Below are positions 1 to 11,500 of a stretch of 64,000 nt of DNA, piece after piece (positions within the stretch are counted from its first letter, which is position 1; the number at the start of each line of letters is the position of its first letter). A model generated the notes under the pieces. It was not told where the DNA came from, did not search any database, and saw nothing but the letters and a program-made list of their open reading frames with translations. Source of the stretch: Brachypodium distachyon (lineage: Eukaryota > Streptophyta > Magnoliopsida > Poales > Poaceae); assembly GCF_000005505.3 (NCBI RefSeq), contig NC_016132.3, forward strand, positions 41,182,914-41,246,913, given 5' to 3'. Both the position numbers and the translations under genes were made by a program.

Positions 1-3000
1 CATCAGTTTCCTCAGGTTCCTCATCTACAGCATTTTGACCATATTTCTCAGTTAACCATTCTTTAGCCGAGTCAAGAAGAGTATATACCATAGCCATGCC
101 AAGATTCTCATTTGCCTAAATGATTGGAAGGTTGAACACAACATGAGATGATATATCAAGTACTGGTGATCAGTATACCTCACACACAATAATATGTTCC
201 TAAGGTCGCACAGTCAAAATACCATGGATCTGGGTGTCGGTATTTTCCTCTATATTGATGATCAAAACTAAATATATTTGACCTCGATTATGACTTAGAG
301 GTAGTAATAAACTAGTTTTCCGTGGATCTGGGTGTTGTCTTTGTTAGGATGATCTCATCTCCACCCGCGTGGGCCCAACGGCCCATTGGGCCCTTAGATC
401 TAACGCGCCCCGATCGGGGGCGCCCAACCCAATATGGTTGGCGGGCCCCTGTTACACTGCGATATATAAAGAGGTGGGGGCCGGCAGCATGCAACACGAG
501 GTTCGTCACTGCGCCGTACACCCCACCGAAAACCCTACCAATCTAGGTCGGCGCAGCAGTAACGGGAAGCTCCGCCGCCGCCGTCGCTCGCGCCGTCATG
601 TCGTCCACGGTGCCTTCGTCCAGCCAAGGAGAAGGTACACCTCTCTCTCTCTCTCTCTCCCCATGCTGCACTTGAATCACAGAGAAGAGTCTCCCCGGCC
701 TAGATATACACCTATATGTTCCTAGGCAATCTATCAATGGTATCAGAGCTAGTGTAGGTTTGTGGATCCATCAGGTAGAAAGAGAAAGAAGGAGAAAGCA
801 AAAGAAAACAAAAGGATGGAAACCCTAACCCTAACAGACTAACCCGAGGTGGCGCCTGCGGCCGCCGCCGGTCGCCGTCGCGCGTCCTCCTCGCCGGGAA
901 AAGGGCGCCGCCACCGGTCGCTTGACGGCGACGCGCGCACCGCCGGGTGCGTTCGCGCGCCGGCAAGAGGCCGGGGACGACGCCACGCCAGTCACGCCGG
1001 TGAGCTCTCCGGTGAAAGAAACAGAGGAGGTTGGGGGAAAGAACAGCCGCCGGGGCTGCACGCGTGGTGGGCTGCGCGGGCCGAGGTAGGCCGCAGGCCA
1101 GGCATGCGCGGAAGTTTAGGATGGGCCTCGGGCCAGAAAAGAACAGCGCACGCGTGGCAGGCCGTGGGCCAGGCGCGGTTTTGGGCTCAGAAGGTTTTTA
1201 TTTATTCACAAGAGCATCTATTTACTGTTTATATTCAGATTTTGCACATTTCGGTCTAAATTTTCTCCTATTCAAACTGAACCAACGAGATGTTTGTTTT
1301 AGGAAATAGTAAAAAGTGCAAAATAATGCTTCTGAAAAGTATAAGGTTATGAATTTTTTCCGCTGCAAATAGTTTAAAGTGTTGTTTAAATATAAAAAAA
1401 CATGATTAAAGGTGTTTTATGATAATTCTGATCCTATTATTTTTCTTGACCAACGTCATTAATAGCATGATCATGATTAATGGTTAATGTGTGCATTTAA
1501 TTCTATTTTCTGCCCAATGGTGATATAGATTAAATTGCACAAACAGTTGTATGAATTAATTTTGACCTACGTTGGATTAATGCATGCAATTGTTGTTATC
1601 TTCTCAGGTCATTGTGGTTTCAGGAGGGTACTACTTGATGGGATGCATCAAGGACGTGCCAACCCTCAGAGGTGACAACTACACTGAGTGGAGAAAGAAA
1701 GTTGACCTGGCTTTCGTCTGTGCTGAGGTGGACTGGGTGGTAGACACTCCACAGCCACCAAAGCCGACAGAGCCCAGTCAGGGATAATAAAGATGATGCT
1801 GCTGCTTGGGAGAAAAAGAAGAGGGAGTATGCTCCATTGGAGATGTCATACACCCTCGATATCAAAAAGTGGCTCACCGCCAACAAAAAGTGCATGGGGC
1901 TTTCATAAAGAACACAATTGAGCACGCTATTGCAGAGTGTGCTTCCGTAGGGGAGCATCTTGAAAAGATAAAGAGCCAGTTCACTGGCTAAAGATATATG
2001 CTACCTAGCTGCTAAAGCAACTGGTGACAAAAAAGTACACAGGAGGAGGACATGGCATAAGAGAGCATATCCTCAGGATGAGCAACATGGCATCTAAGCT
2101 GAAACCCATGGATGCTGATCTAGAGATCAAGCCTGCAATGCTTGTTCATCTGGTTATGGCTTCACTGCCAAAAGAGTGTGACACCTTTGCTGTCAACTAC
2201 AACATGCAGCCAGAGCGGTGGGACATTGAAAAGACAATAGCCATGTGTGTGCAAGAAGAGGACAGAATTAAATCTTCATATGGTGGTTCCCTGAACTATG
2301 TGAAGGATAACAAGAATGGTATAAACTACCATTCTTTGCCATTATTGACTTCAGCCATGTCGGGCAATCTTTCTTGTAATGCCCGGTCTTCTTGCAGTGG
2401 AGGCATGTATCTTTGTCCACTGGAAAAGACTTTTGCTGATGCTGATGTTGCAAGCGAGCTTTACCATGTGGCTTTGAAGGGGAACTTTGATTGCCTTGAT
2501 TGAAGTTCTTTTTCTTGTTATCCTTCACATAGTTCAGGGAACCACCATATGAAGATTTAATTCTGTCCTCTTCTTGCACACACATGGCTATTGTCTTTTC
2601 AATGTCCCACCGCTCTGGCTGCATGTTGTAGTTGACAGCAAAGGTGTCACACTCTTTTGGCAGTGAAGCCATAACCAGATGAACAAGCATTGCAGGCTTG
2701 ATCTCTAGATCAGCATCCATGGGTTTCAGCTTAGATGCCATGTTGCTCATCCTGAGGATATGCTCTCTTATGCCATGTCCTCCTCCTGTGTACTTTTCTG
2801 TCACTAGTTGCTTTAGCAGCTGGGTAGCATATATCTTTACAGGGATTCCTTTCGACGCGTACTACGCAAAGAAACGAAAGATGCACTGAAGTTGCAAATG
2901 AAGTCCAAGCGGATGTTGAAGCTGTCGGCGACATCTCCTTGGAGCTTGCCGATGGATACACGATTCTGCTTAGAGATGTTTTTTATGTTCCTTCATTACA

Positions 3001-6000
3001 CAGAAACTTGATTAGTGTTTCACGTTTGGACAAAGTTGATTATGAATGTCATTTTGGACATGGCAAGTGTGCCATAAGGTTTAATAATGATTGTGTGGGT
3101 GTTGCCTTCCTTCACAATGGGCTTTATTTATTATCCATACGTGAAAAAGTATATTCTGTGTGTAATGTGAATGAACATGTTGCCGCGTCAGAGAAAGCAC
3201 AAAAGAAAAGAAAGAGGACTAATGAATCATCGAAATTATGGCACTGTCGTTTAGGTCATATTTCAAAGGGGAGAATAGAAAGACTTGTTAAAACCGAAAT
3301 TCTTCCTCCATTAGAATTCTTAGACATAGAGCAATGCATAGATTGCGTTAAAGGAAAGTATGTAAAGCAAATAAAAAAGGGTGCAACACGAAGCACCAGC
3401 ACACTAGAAATTATTCACACGGACATTTGTGGACCATTTCCTGTGAAAAGTGTGGATGGTTATGATTCGTTCATAACGTTCATAGACGACTACTCCCGTT
3501 ATGGTTACATTTATCCAATAAAAGAAAGGTCGGAAGCGTTGGATAAATTTAAAATATTCAAGGCTGAAGTTGAAAATCAGCATGATAAAAGAATAAAGAT
3601 AGTAAGATCTGACCGTGGGGGGAGTACTACGGTCGTCACACCCCATATGGCCAAGTCCCTGGACCTTTTGCAAGGTTCCTACAGGAGACTGGAATAGTTG
3701 CCTAGTATTCAATGCCGGGCGAGCCTCAGCAAAATGGAGTAGCTGAAAGGCGTAACCGTACCCTTATGGATATGGTGCGCAGTATGATGAGTTATTCCAC
3801 ATTACCATTGGGATTGTGGATGGAGGCATTAAAAACCGCCATTCACATTCTCAATAAAGTACCAAGCAAGTCGGTGCCCAAAACACCGTACGAGCTGTGG
3901 ACAGGTAGAGTGACTTCTCTACAACACCTGCGGGTGTGGGGGAGCCCTACTGAGGTCAAAGTGTTTAACCCAAATATTGCAAAATTGGATACCAAGACAG
4001 TAAGTTGCCATTTCATTGGTTGTCCTGAAAGATCAAAAGGTTTTCGTTTCTACAGATACACAAAGTTTGTAGAAATAAGACACCCGTCTTCTTAGAGGAC
4101 GAAATGATGAGGGGGAGCACGGTAGCTCGAAAAGTTGATCTTAAGGAGAAGAGGGTGCATGCACCTAATCCAATGACTCAGGAGCCATTCTTTTCACTAC
4201 ATGTTGTCGCCACACCAACAATCCCTGAGATTGTGGTGCCAACACCTGGTGCTCCTCCACACATGGCAACAATGAGTGAAGGTCCGGAACTGTCCGTCAG
4301 GAGCCGACTCAACCCATTGTTGCACATGAAAGGGAACTGCAGCAGCCACCTCCAGAAGATGTGCCACATGAAGAAACACAGAACGTGCCAGAAATTGAGG
4401 CCCATAGAAGATCTCAAAGAGTTAAAAAGTCAGCCATTCCTAAAGATTCGTTTATAATACAGAAAGAGTTCATATGGAGAATGATCCCACTTCATATGAA
4501 GAAGCCATGAGTAGTTCTCACTCATCGAAGTGGCTGGAGGCCATGGAAGATGAGATGAAATCGATGAGTTCCAACGAAGTCTGGGACTTAGAGGAAATTC
4601 CTAAAGGAGCCAAAACGGTAGGTTGTAAATGGGTCTACAAACCAAATATGACTCTACAGGAATATAGAAAAATACAAAGCATGATTCGTGGCAAAAGGAT
4701 TTACACAAAGAGAAGGAATAGATTACAATGAGACATTTTCACCAATCTCATGCAAGGATTCCTTCAGAATAATAATGGCACTAGTGGCGCACTTTGATTT
4801 AGAGCTACATTAGATGGATGTAAAGACGGCATTTCTAAACGGGGATTTAGAAGAAAAGGTCTACATGAAACAAGCCAAGGGTTTTATCATGGAAGGCAAG
4901 GAAAACATGGGATGCCGCCTAAGGAAATCCATTTATGGATTAAAGCAAGCCTCTAGACAGTGGTATCTAAAATTCAATGAGACTATTAAGAAATTCGGGT
5001 TTAAAGAGAATGTTGAGGACAACTGTGTTTATGCAAAGTTTAAAAGTGGGAAATACATTTTCCTAATTTTGTATGTGGATGATATCTTACTTGCTAGCAG
5101 TGATGTCAGTCTACTACTAGAGACAAAGATCTTGTCCTCAAATTTTGATATGAAAGATCTTGGTGAGGCATCATATGTTTTGGGCATAGAAATTCACCGA
5201 GATAGGAAATATGGGGTTCTAGGACTATCGCAAAAGGCATATTTAGAAAAGATTCTAAAGAAATACAATATGCATGTGAGCAATGCCACACCTGCTCCTA
5301 TAGTCAAGGGCGACAGTTTTGGGAAATTTCAATGTCCCAAAAGCCAATACGAGATCGATCAAATGAAAGCGGTTCCATATGCTTCGGTTGTTGGAAGCCT
5401 ACAGTATGCACAAGTGTGCACTCGCCCTGACTTAGCTTTTATCACCAGGGTACTCGGTAGATATCAAGAAAATCCAGGCATAAAGCACTGGAAAATGGTA
5501 AAGAAAGCATTGCGTTATGCGCAAGGCACAAAAGACCTCTTGCTAACATACAAAAGATCTGATTTCCTATAAATAAAAGGGTATTCAGATGCAGATTTTG
5601 CGGGAGACAAAGATGATAGAAAATCCACGTCAGGATACGTATTCACTCTCGCAGGCGGGTCTGTTTCGTGGAGAAGCTCCAAACAGTCAATAGTTGCATC
5701 ATCCACGATGTATGCAGAATTTATAGCATGTTATGAGGCCATGGGGCAGGCAATATGGTTAAAGAAATTTATACCCGACTTGAAAGTGGTGGATTGTATC
5801 GACAAACCACTAAAGATGTACTGCGACAACCAGCCCGCAGTATTCTATACTCACAACAACAAGTCGAGTAATGCTACCAAACCAATTGAGATAAAGTAAT
5901 ATGTTGTGAAAGATAAAATCCAGGATCACACTATAAGTCTCGAGCATGTAAGGACAAAAGATATGCTTGCGGATCCGCTTACGAAAGGCTTACCACCCAA

Positions 6001-7841
6001 TGTGTTCATAGCCGGCTTGGGTTTAACGGAAAACCTATGATTCCTGGATCAAGAATGGCCCGAAAAGAAACAGAATTTGTTTCAACACGGAGAGGTATGT
6101 TGTAGCTGTCTAATTCTATCGGCAATTGAGTTGAGATGATGAAACATGCTCTACGTACTAATCGGTAGTGAAACGAGTAAAGTAAAAAGTATACAGTTAA
6201 AAGTAAATGTTGAGATCAAGGGGGAGAATGTTAGGATGATCTCATCTCCACCCGCGTGGGCCCAACGGCCCATCGGGCCCTTAGATCTAATGCGCCCTGA
6301 TCAGGGGCGCCCATCCTAATATGGTTGGTGGGCCCCTGTTACACTGCGCTATATAAAGAGGTGGGGGCCGGCAGCACGCAACACGAGGTTCGTTGCGGCG
6401 CCGTACACCCCACCAAAAACCCTACCGATCTAGGTCGGTGCAGCAGTAACGGGAAGCTCCGCCGCCGCCGTCGCTCGCGCCGTCATGTCGTCCATGGCGC
6501 CTTCGTCCAGCCAAGGAGAAGGTACACCTCCTCTCTCTCTCTCTCTCTCTCTCTCTCGATCCCTGTATCCATGCCGTACTTGAATCACAGAGAAGAGTCT
6601 CCCCGACCTAGATCTACACCTATATGTTCCTAGGCAATCTATCAGTCTTCACTCTTCAGTGCTATTGTTGTGGGTCAACCAGTCCGCTGTGGGTGTTGTC
6701 ATTGTGGTTAACTAGACAAGAGATTGCCGTGTTGGTGCAAGTTTGCCAACAACTATGGCTTTGTTGTTGGGAGTGGATGCATAAGAATAGTTTTTCTGGT
6801 GGTTATTTCCATTAAAACCTTGATCCTTGCATTTTAACTTCTACTCTTAGTCATTGGGCAGAACTCCCAGTTTTTCACTTGAAGAAATAAAAAATTACTG
6901 CCTATGCGTATTTGATTGCTTTTATTTAACTCCAAAGATATTCCTCTTCAATTGTTACCACACTTCAACGATTCAATTTTGTTTGGATCCAAAACAAAGT
7001 ACTTACATACCTCTTGGTCAAGCTTTTCTTTCAAGGATGTAAGGTCTTCTGGTTTAATACCCCGCACACTGCATGGTTTTGTTAACAATTGGATGGTAAG
7101 CTTTAGAAATACAATAAGCATGCATCTTGCACCAAAAGCATGAGTATCCATAAACACAATAATTTGGTTCAAGCCTTGCAAGAGCATCAAGTTAAATAAG
7201 ACAACCTTTTGACATTCACAAGTGGAGGCTCATCTGGGTACTTCTCAGTGTGTGCAAAAATCAGCGCCATTTGAACTGCAAATCAGGGCCAGATAACATG
7301 GTTACATGAAATCTGACTTGAACACAGCATCTCAGAATATGTGCAAGCATGTTTGTTTCTCGAAAAATAATATAATTCTCTACAGATCTGTTTACCTGGA
7401 ACATGAGCCGCCTCGTCAAAATCATCATCCTAGTGAATACAAAGTAGAGTGAAATAATATCTCGTCAAAAGAAATGCAAATACATTTGTAGGCATAACTA
7501 GCACCGCAATTTCAAGAAGCATAAACACACGACACGACGTTCAAGGCTATGACGATGTAGATAACAGATTGATTCCTCTGCAAGTACCTGAGGGGATAGC
7601 AGGATCTCGAAGCAGCGGGAAGTGGTGTCGATCCCGCTCTCGCTGGGGTCGATCTCTGCATCAAATTCCGTATAGAACGGTGGTCAGATTTGCCAATGAA
7701 CAGCAAACACGAGCTAGAGAAATGGAAGAAGAACATAAATTAGGGAAAGAAGGAAGGAAGAGAAGAACCCTTGATGTCGTCCATGAGGATGGCCTGCAAG
7801 GCCTCCATCTCCATCTCCTGCTCCTGCTCGTAATCTTCCAT
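1..7841 (-). CDS. RWDD1: RWD domain-containing protein 1 (RWDD1/GIR2-like), 3' end outside window
   Basis: The protein begins [20 protein letters not shown], the usual start of plant RWDD1 homologues. Exons on the minus strand: 7841-7769, 7655-7588, 7429-7396, 7275-7206, 7068-7011 and 115-1 (continues off the window). Every junction has GT/AG and the phases agree. Exon 2 reads [17 protein letters not shown], exon 4 [15 protein letters not shown], exon 5 [14 protein letters not shown], exon 6 [20 protein letters not shown]. 139 codons are visible. The RWD fold fills the N-terminal half. In yeast and animals this family (Gir2, DFRP2) binds DRG-type GTPases and associates with translation; that role is inferred here. 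The fifth intron (116-7010) contains a complete Copia element in the opposite orientation. The gene is head-to-head with the PWWP gene. No coding break is seen in the six exons. Confidence 0.9.
342..736 (+). repeat. 5' LTR of Copia element
   Basis: The 395-bp repeat starts TGTTAGGATG and ends CTATCA. It contains a TATA-like box (TATATAAAG, 463-471) in a GC-rich promoter and a CT microsatellite at about 640-660. It differs from the 3' LTR at about 20 positions and lacks a short insertion after the CT tract. Confidence 0.95.
738..749 (+). other. Primer binding site (tRNA-iMet type)
   Basis: TGGTATCAGAGC lies one base after the 5' LTR. It is the standard plant Copia primer binding site, complementary to the 3' end of initiator methionine tRNA. 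Confidence 0.93.
750..1637 (+). other. Copia 5' leader, unusually long and two-part
   Basis: About 890 bases separate the primer site from the gag start. The first part (840-1190) is very GC-rich. The second part (1195-1600) is AT-rich. No protein homology is recognised in either. The GC-rich part could be captured host sequence or an ordinary structured leader. Confidence 0.6.
1638..2840 (+). pseudogene. Copia gag remnant rearranged by inverted duplication
   Basis: The start [18 protein letters not shown] matches plant Copia gag N-termini. The frame breaks near 1785 and again near 1910-1990. A gag segment follows ([20 protein letters not shown] onward) up to about 2316. From 2512 to 2839 the same segment is present on the opposite strand. 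The downstream part of gag, including the zinc knuckle [14 protein letters not shown], can be read only on the minus strand, through the spacer 2317-2511. Forward sequence resumes near 2840 just before the GAG-pre-integrase domain. The protease active-site region was not found. Confidence 0.88.
1989..2839. repeat. Near-perfect inverted repeat, 328-bp arms
   Basis: The left arm is 1989-2316, the right arm 2512-2839, and the spacer 2317-2511 is 195 bp. I aligned the arms by eye and found three mismatches, all in the outer 45 bases of the arms. The inner 280 or so bases look identical. Transcripts of either strand could fold into a long hairpin. Confidence 0.95.
2894..4100 (+). pseudogene. Copia GAG-pre-integrase and integrase remnant
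   Basis: [19 protein letters not shown] and [19 protein letters not shown] (about 3230-3290) mark the GAG-pre-integrase region with its His-Cys motif. The integrase core shows [24 protein letters not shown] and [13 protein letters not shown], which carry the expected D, D and E residues. A frameshift near 3640-3712 separates the second D from the [17 protein letters not shown] follows. Coding capacity is lost. Confidence 0.92.
4474..6010 (+). pseudogene. Copia reverse transcriptase and RNase H remnant
   Basis: The reverse transcriptase shows [38 protein letters not shown] and [10 protein letters not shown] (the YVDD catalytic motif at about 5070). RNase H shows [34 protein letters not shown] and [14 protein letters not shown]. 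Breaks include a frameshift near 4690-4810, a TAA near 5570 just before RNase H, and a stop at about 5897. The pieces lie in the normal order and orientation. Confidence 0.93.
6218..6228 (+). other. Polypurine tract
   Basis: AAGGGGGAGAA directly precedes the TGTTAGG of the 3' LTR and is the expected plus-strand primer. Confidence 0.88.
6229..6644 (+). repeat. 3' LTR of Copia element
   Basis: The 416-bp repeat starts TGTTAGG and ends CTATCA, followed by the target copy GTCTT. It is longer than the 5' LTR because of a longer CT microsatellite and about 10 extra bases after it. Confidence 0.95.
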
Positions 7842-8525
7842 ACCACCCAGCGCGACAGCACCACAAGCGCAGAGATGCAAACAAACCAAGTGAGTACCAC
7901 AACGGAAGGGGAAAGGAAGTCGGCGGGAGGAGGAGGCAGGAAGGATAGGGTTTTGGTTCGCCATACCTGCCATGGCTGATGATGTCTTTGTTGCTTCTTA
8001 CTCCGCCGCTCTACTCGTGGAGGATCCGAATTATCCTACTGGAGAGACGGCGGCGCGGCGGCGGCAGCGGGCGGAAGGAAGGACACGGTCACACGGCTGC
8101 GTGCGTCGCCGGAGGAGTGGGACGGGCTTTTTCGCGGCTATGTGCAAACGGGCCTGCGTTCTGGTTAAGAGCTAGAGGCCTGCTACTGCTACCCGCGGCC
8201 CAACAAGCCACGCTCAGACATAACCCAAACCCCCATTCCCTTCTTCCTCCTCCGCAGACGGCGAGAGACCCAGCCTCCCCTCCGCCTCCCTCCCCCCCTT
8301 TCCACTACTTCTCCCTAGCACGGTGACCTCCTTCCTACCTTCGCGGAGCAGCACCACCACGCGCCGACGCTTGCGCTCGCTGAGGCGCCGCCTTCTCCGG
8401 AATCATCCGCTCCCGTCCCCGCGTTCTTGGACGAGAAAGTCCTTCTGGGCTTTGATCAATTTCTGCCGGGGGCCGAGTGTGAGGTGATGGTGGTGGGGCA
8501 GTGAGGGCGGGCGAAGGTTAGTGCG
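7842..8525. promoter_or_regulatory. Shared promoter interval between RWDD1 and PWWP genes
   Basis: The two start codons are 684 bases apart and face away from each other. The stretch holds both 5' UTRs and GC-rich promoter sequence. No clear TATA box was identified. No separate gene is seen in it. Confidence 0.6.
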
Positions 8526-11500
8526 ATGGGAAGCGTCGGGGGAGAGGAGGAGTTCCCCGCCGGCGTGACGGGGGCGGACGCCGAGGTGGGTGCGCTCGTC
8601 TGGGTGCGCCGCCGCAACGGATCCTGGTGGCCCGGACGGATCCTCGGCCAGGACGAGCTGCCCGAGAACTGCGTCGTCCCGCCGCGCTCCGCCGGCACGC
8701 CCATCAAGCTCCTCGGCCGCCCCGACGGCAGCATGTCCGTACAACCCCTCTTTCGTATTACTCGTATCTGTTTTCTTTCTTGCGCTTATGCGTAGATTCG
8801 ATCTGTTCAGATGAGCCTTGCTGCGGTTGGTGCTTGGCCTTATGATGGGCTTATTTTCTTTTCTTCGGGTTGTTTACGATTAACAGCAGCTGTGTTTTTG
8901 CTAGCCTTGGGGGCATAGAGTTGTAGAGTTGTAGTATCTGCATCAGACTTGGGATAGGGAAAACTAGGTACTTTATTGACTCTCAGAGTCTATTTGGCCA
9001 CTTCAATGTGAAGCCAAATATTGGTCAAGGCATTAGAAGGATCAATTCGGTGATAAACATATTGAGTTTCTTGAATAATAAGAGGTATTCCCCTCCAGGT
9101 CACAAATAAGTTGACGTTTTGGAAATTTACGGTGTCTTCAAGATCTAACTTTGAGCACTAGTTTCTATCATAGTATATATATAATACCCAACAAAATTCT
9201 AATATTATGAGGATACTTTTCGAGACAAAACTATTCATGTACTTCTTTAAGATTATAATGTAAATATTTATAACAGTATAAGTGTTCAAAGTTTGACTGG
9301 AGGCATCTCCGAGACGTTGCTTTTTTTGGGGGAACTGGATGGAGTAATATTTCGATTTATCTAATATGTGGAGGTGATCTGGTGTGCGGACATATGCTCG
9401 ATATTGTCCTGTGTGGTCTGAAAAATAGGGATGCTAAGCCTGTGATTCCCCTCCTGAACTAGTTTGTTTACGGTTAGTTTAGAGTAAAGTGTCTTGTATA
9501 CTGATGATTTCATGTTGCCTGCATATTTTAAACTTTAACGATTGATTGCCTCAAAAAACAACTTTAACAATTGATGGATTGTTCTTAACTGCTTGGTCAT
9601 GTTTGCAAAATTAATGTTTATTCACTCCCCTCAGCGTTACATCTTTTTTCTGTACATTTGATCGGAAGGGAGATTTTCATTTTGTTTCTCACATTTTACA
9701 TCATGTTTTTGCACATACCTCCCTTTTTCTATTTCCCATAAATTGTTATGCTTTGTATTCTTGCATCCTAAGCATTAAGATGTATATCTTACTTGTTTTC
9801 TTTTACTTGACTATAGTGACTGGTATAATCTTGAGAAGTCTAAGCGTGTGAAGGCATTCCGGTGTGGGGAGTATGAAGAGTGTATAGAAAAAGCTAAGGT
9901 TCTAGCTCACCAGCACAAGAGGGCATACAATGAAGGAAAATATGTTCGCAGAGAGGATGCCATTTTACATGCTCTTGAAATCGAAAGATCTCGCTTTCCA
10001 GATGAAAACGAGGTAGACGATGTTGTGTGTGCATCCCAGAGCACCTATTCTGCAAAATCTAAAAACACAAGTGGAACCAACAAAAGATCTTCTCGTGTTG
10101 CAAGAGGTCTGTATGATATTGAAGAAAAGTCACCTCAAGGTTTATCTCCAGCATCGTTCAAAGTGCCGCAAAATATATCCTCTTCAAGCACTAGATATGC
10201 TTCATCATCAAGGAAGAAGCGAAAGACTTCAAACAAATTTGAGGGTAATACAGGTCAAGGATTCCGGCGTATGAGAGACCTTATCGGATCAAAGAAGGCC
10301 CCCAGACAGAAGTCAAGTGCAGGTTCAAATGGGTATCAGGATCTACCTCTTCTTGAAAGTGGGACAAGCTTTGGGTATGAGTTGTCTAGCACCAATGGAA
10401 TAAAAAATAGTAAGCAGTCCCATTCATTGACAAAAAGGAAACGCTCTAATATCGGCCAAGCTTATGAAAATTCAAGGAAGAAAGACAGGCGCCGACCTCT
10501 ATCGAAATTATCTGAAGATTCAGCGGTGACAGTCCCATCATATTCTCCCTGGGACCTTTCAGGGCAGTCTTCTGTCCAGTACCCTGGAGACAAACTATCC
10601 AATGTGTTTGAATCAAGCAAGGGGAAGTCTGCTTTGTCAGTGAATGTGAATAATTATTCATACAGCTCAGGCACTTCAAGTGCAGAGACCTTAGCAGATG
10701 CATCATGGACCAATCACAGTGGTGCCACCAAAGCTTTTCAACTGAAGGAAGAAGTCTCAGGCACGACTGGGTTTCTCAATGATGACTGCTCTGATGGTGA
10801 TGAAGTTTTTGACACTCGCTTTACCATGGAGGATGATGTCCTGGCTGAAGGTAAACACGGAGTTTCGCTTTTCTTACAGTTGCACTATACTTTTATTAAG
10901 CATACTGTTTTTGACGACAATGGCCATTACATAGCGGGTAAATAGGTGTGCAAGAAGATAAGAACCGTGTGTTTTGTTCTAATACTCTTTAGGCAACTCC
11001 TAAAAATGGTGTCACAACACCAGTGATATGTTATTAAGCTCCTCCATGCTTTGTTATAGTTGAACCAATGTACACATGGGCAATGTTCCTGCACAGCAGT
11101 CTTTCATATTTCTAGCATACGGGCTACATACCCTTATCATGTTTTTCACTCTCTTGATGGAAGTTGCCAAATTTATTACGATGGGTTAATTTATTTTCAT
11201 GTTGTCCCTCTCTGAACATGTCACAAAATATATTGCTTACTTCTCAACTGATCTTTTATCAGGTCATTTGCACACGCGTGAATCCTGTGCATATGTAAAG
11301 GATGCGATCTTAAAACCCAAAAGGCGAACTACTGACTATAGCATTACAAGTTCCAAGAAACAAAACATACAGGTTGATAAGAATTTGTTGGTGCAACAAT
11401 ATGAAAGGAAAATAAAACACCAGGAACAAGGCGAAGATGTTATTGGGTTGGATGCAAGAGAGGCAAGTGCTTCTTTCTGTAAGCACACTGATCCTGGGAA

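Larger units (their letters stand above)
342..6644 (+). mobile_element. Complete but defective Copia LTR retrotransposon in an RWDD1 intron
   Basis: The element begins TGTTAGG and ends CTATCA. Both LTRs, the primer binding site, the polypurine tract and a perfect 5-bp target duplication GTCTT (337-341 and 6645-6649) are present. Integrase precedes reverse transcriptase, which defines Copia. The internal region has gag, GAG-pre-integrase, integrase, reverse transcriptase and RNase H remnants. Stops, frameshifts and an inverted duplication over gag/protease make it unable to produce its own proteins. The two LTRs differ at roughly 20 positions plus a CT-repeat length change, about 5 percent by eye, so the insertion is not recent. 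I cannot assign a named family. Confidence 0.96.

Noticed and set aside
816..837. CCCTAACCCTAA, telomere-like
   Set aside because: Only two short units inside the Copia leader; too few for a telomeric or interstitial array.
2268..2804. Long minus-strand reading frame with a zinc knuckle
   Set aside because: It is the inverted copy of Copia gag and not an independent gene.
8403..8744. 113-codon minus-strand frame
   Set aside because: Shadow of the GC-rich first PWWP exon.
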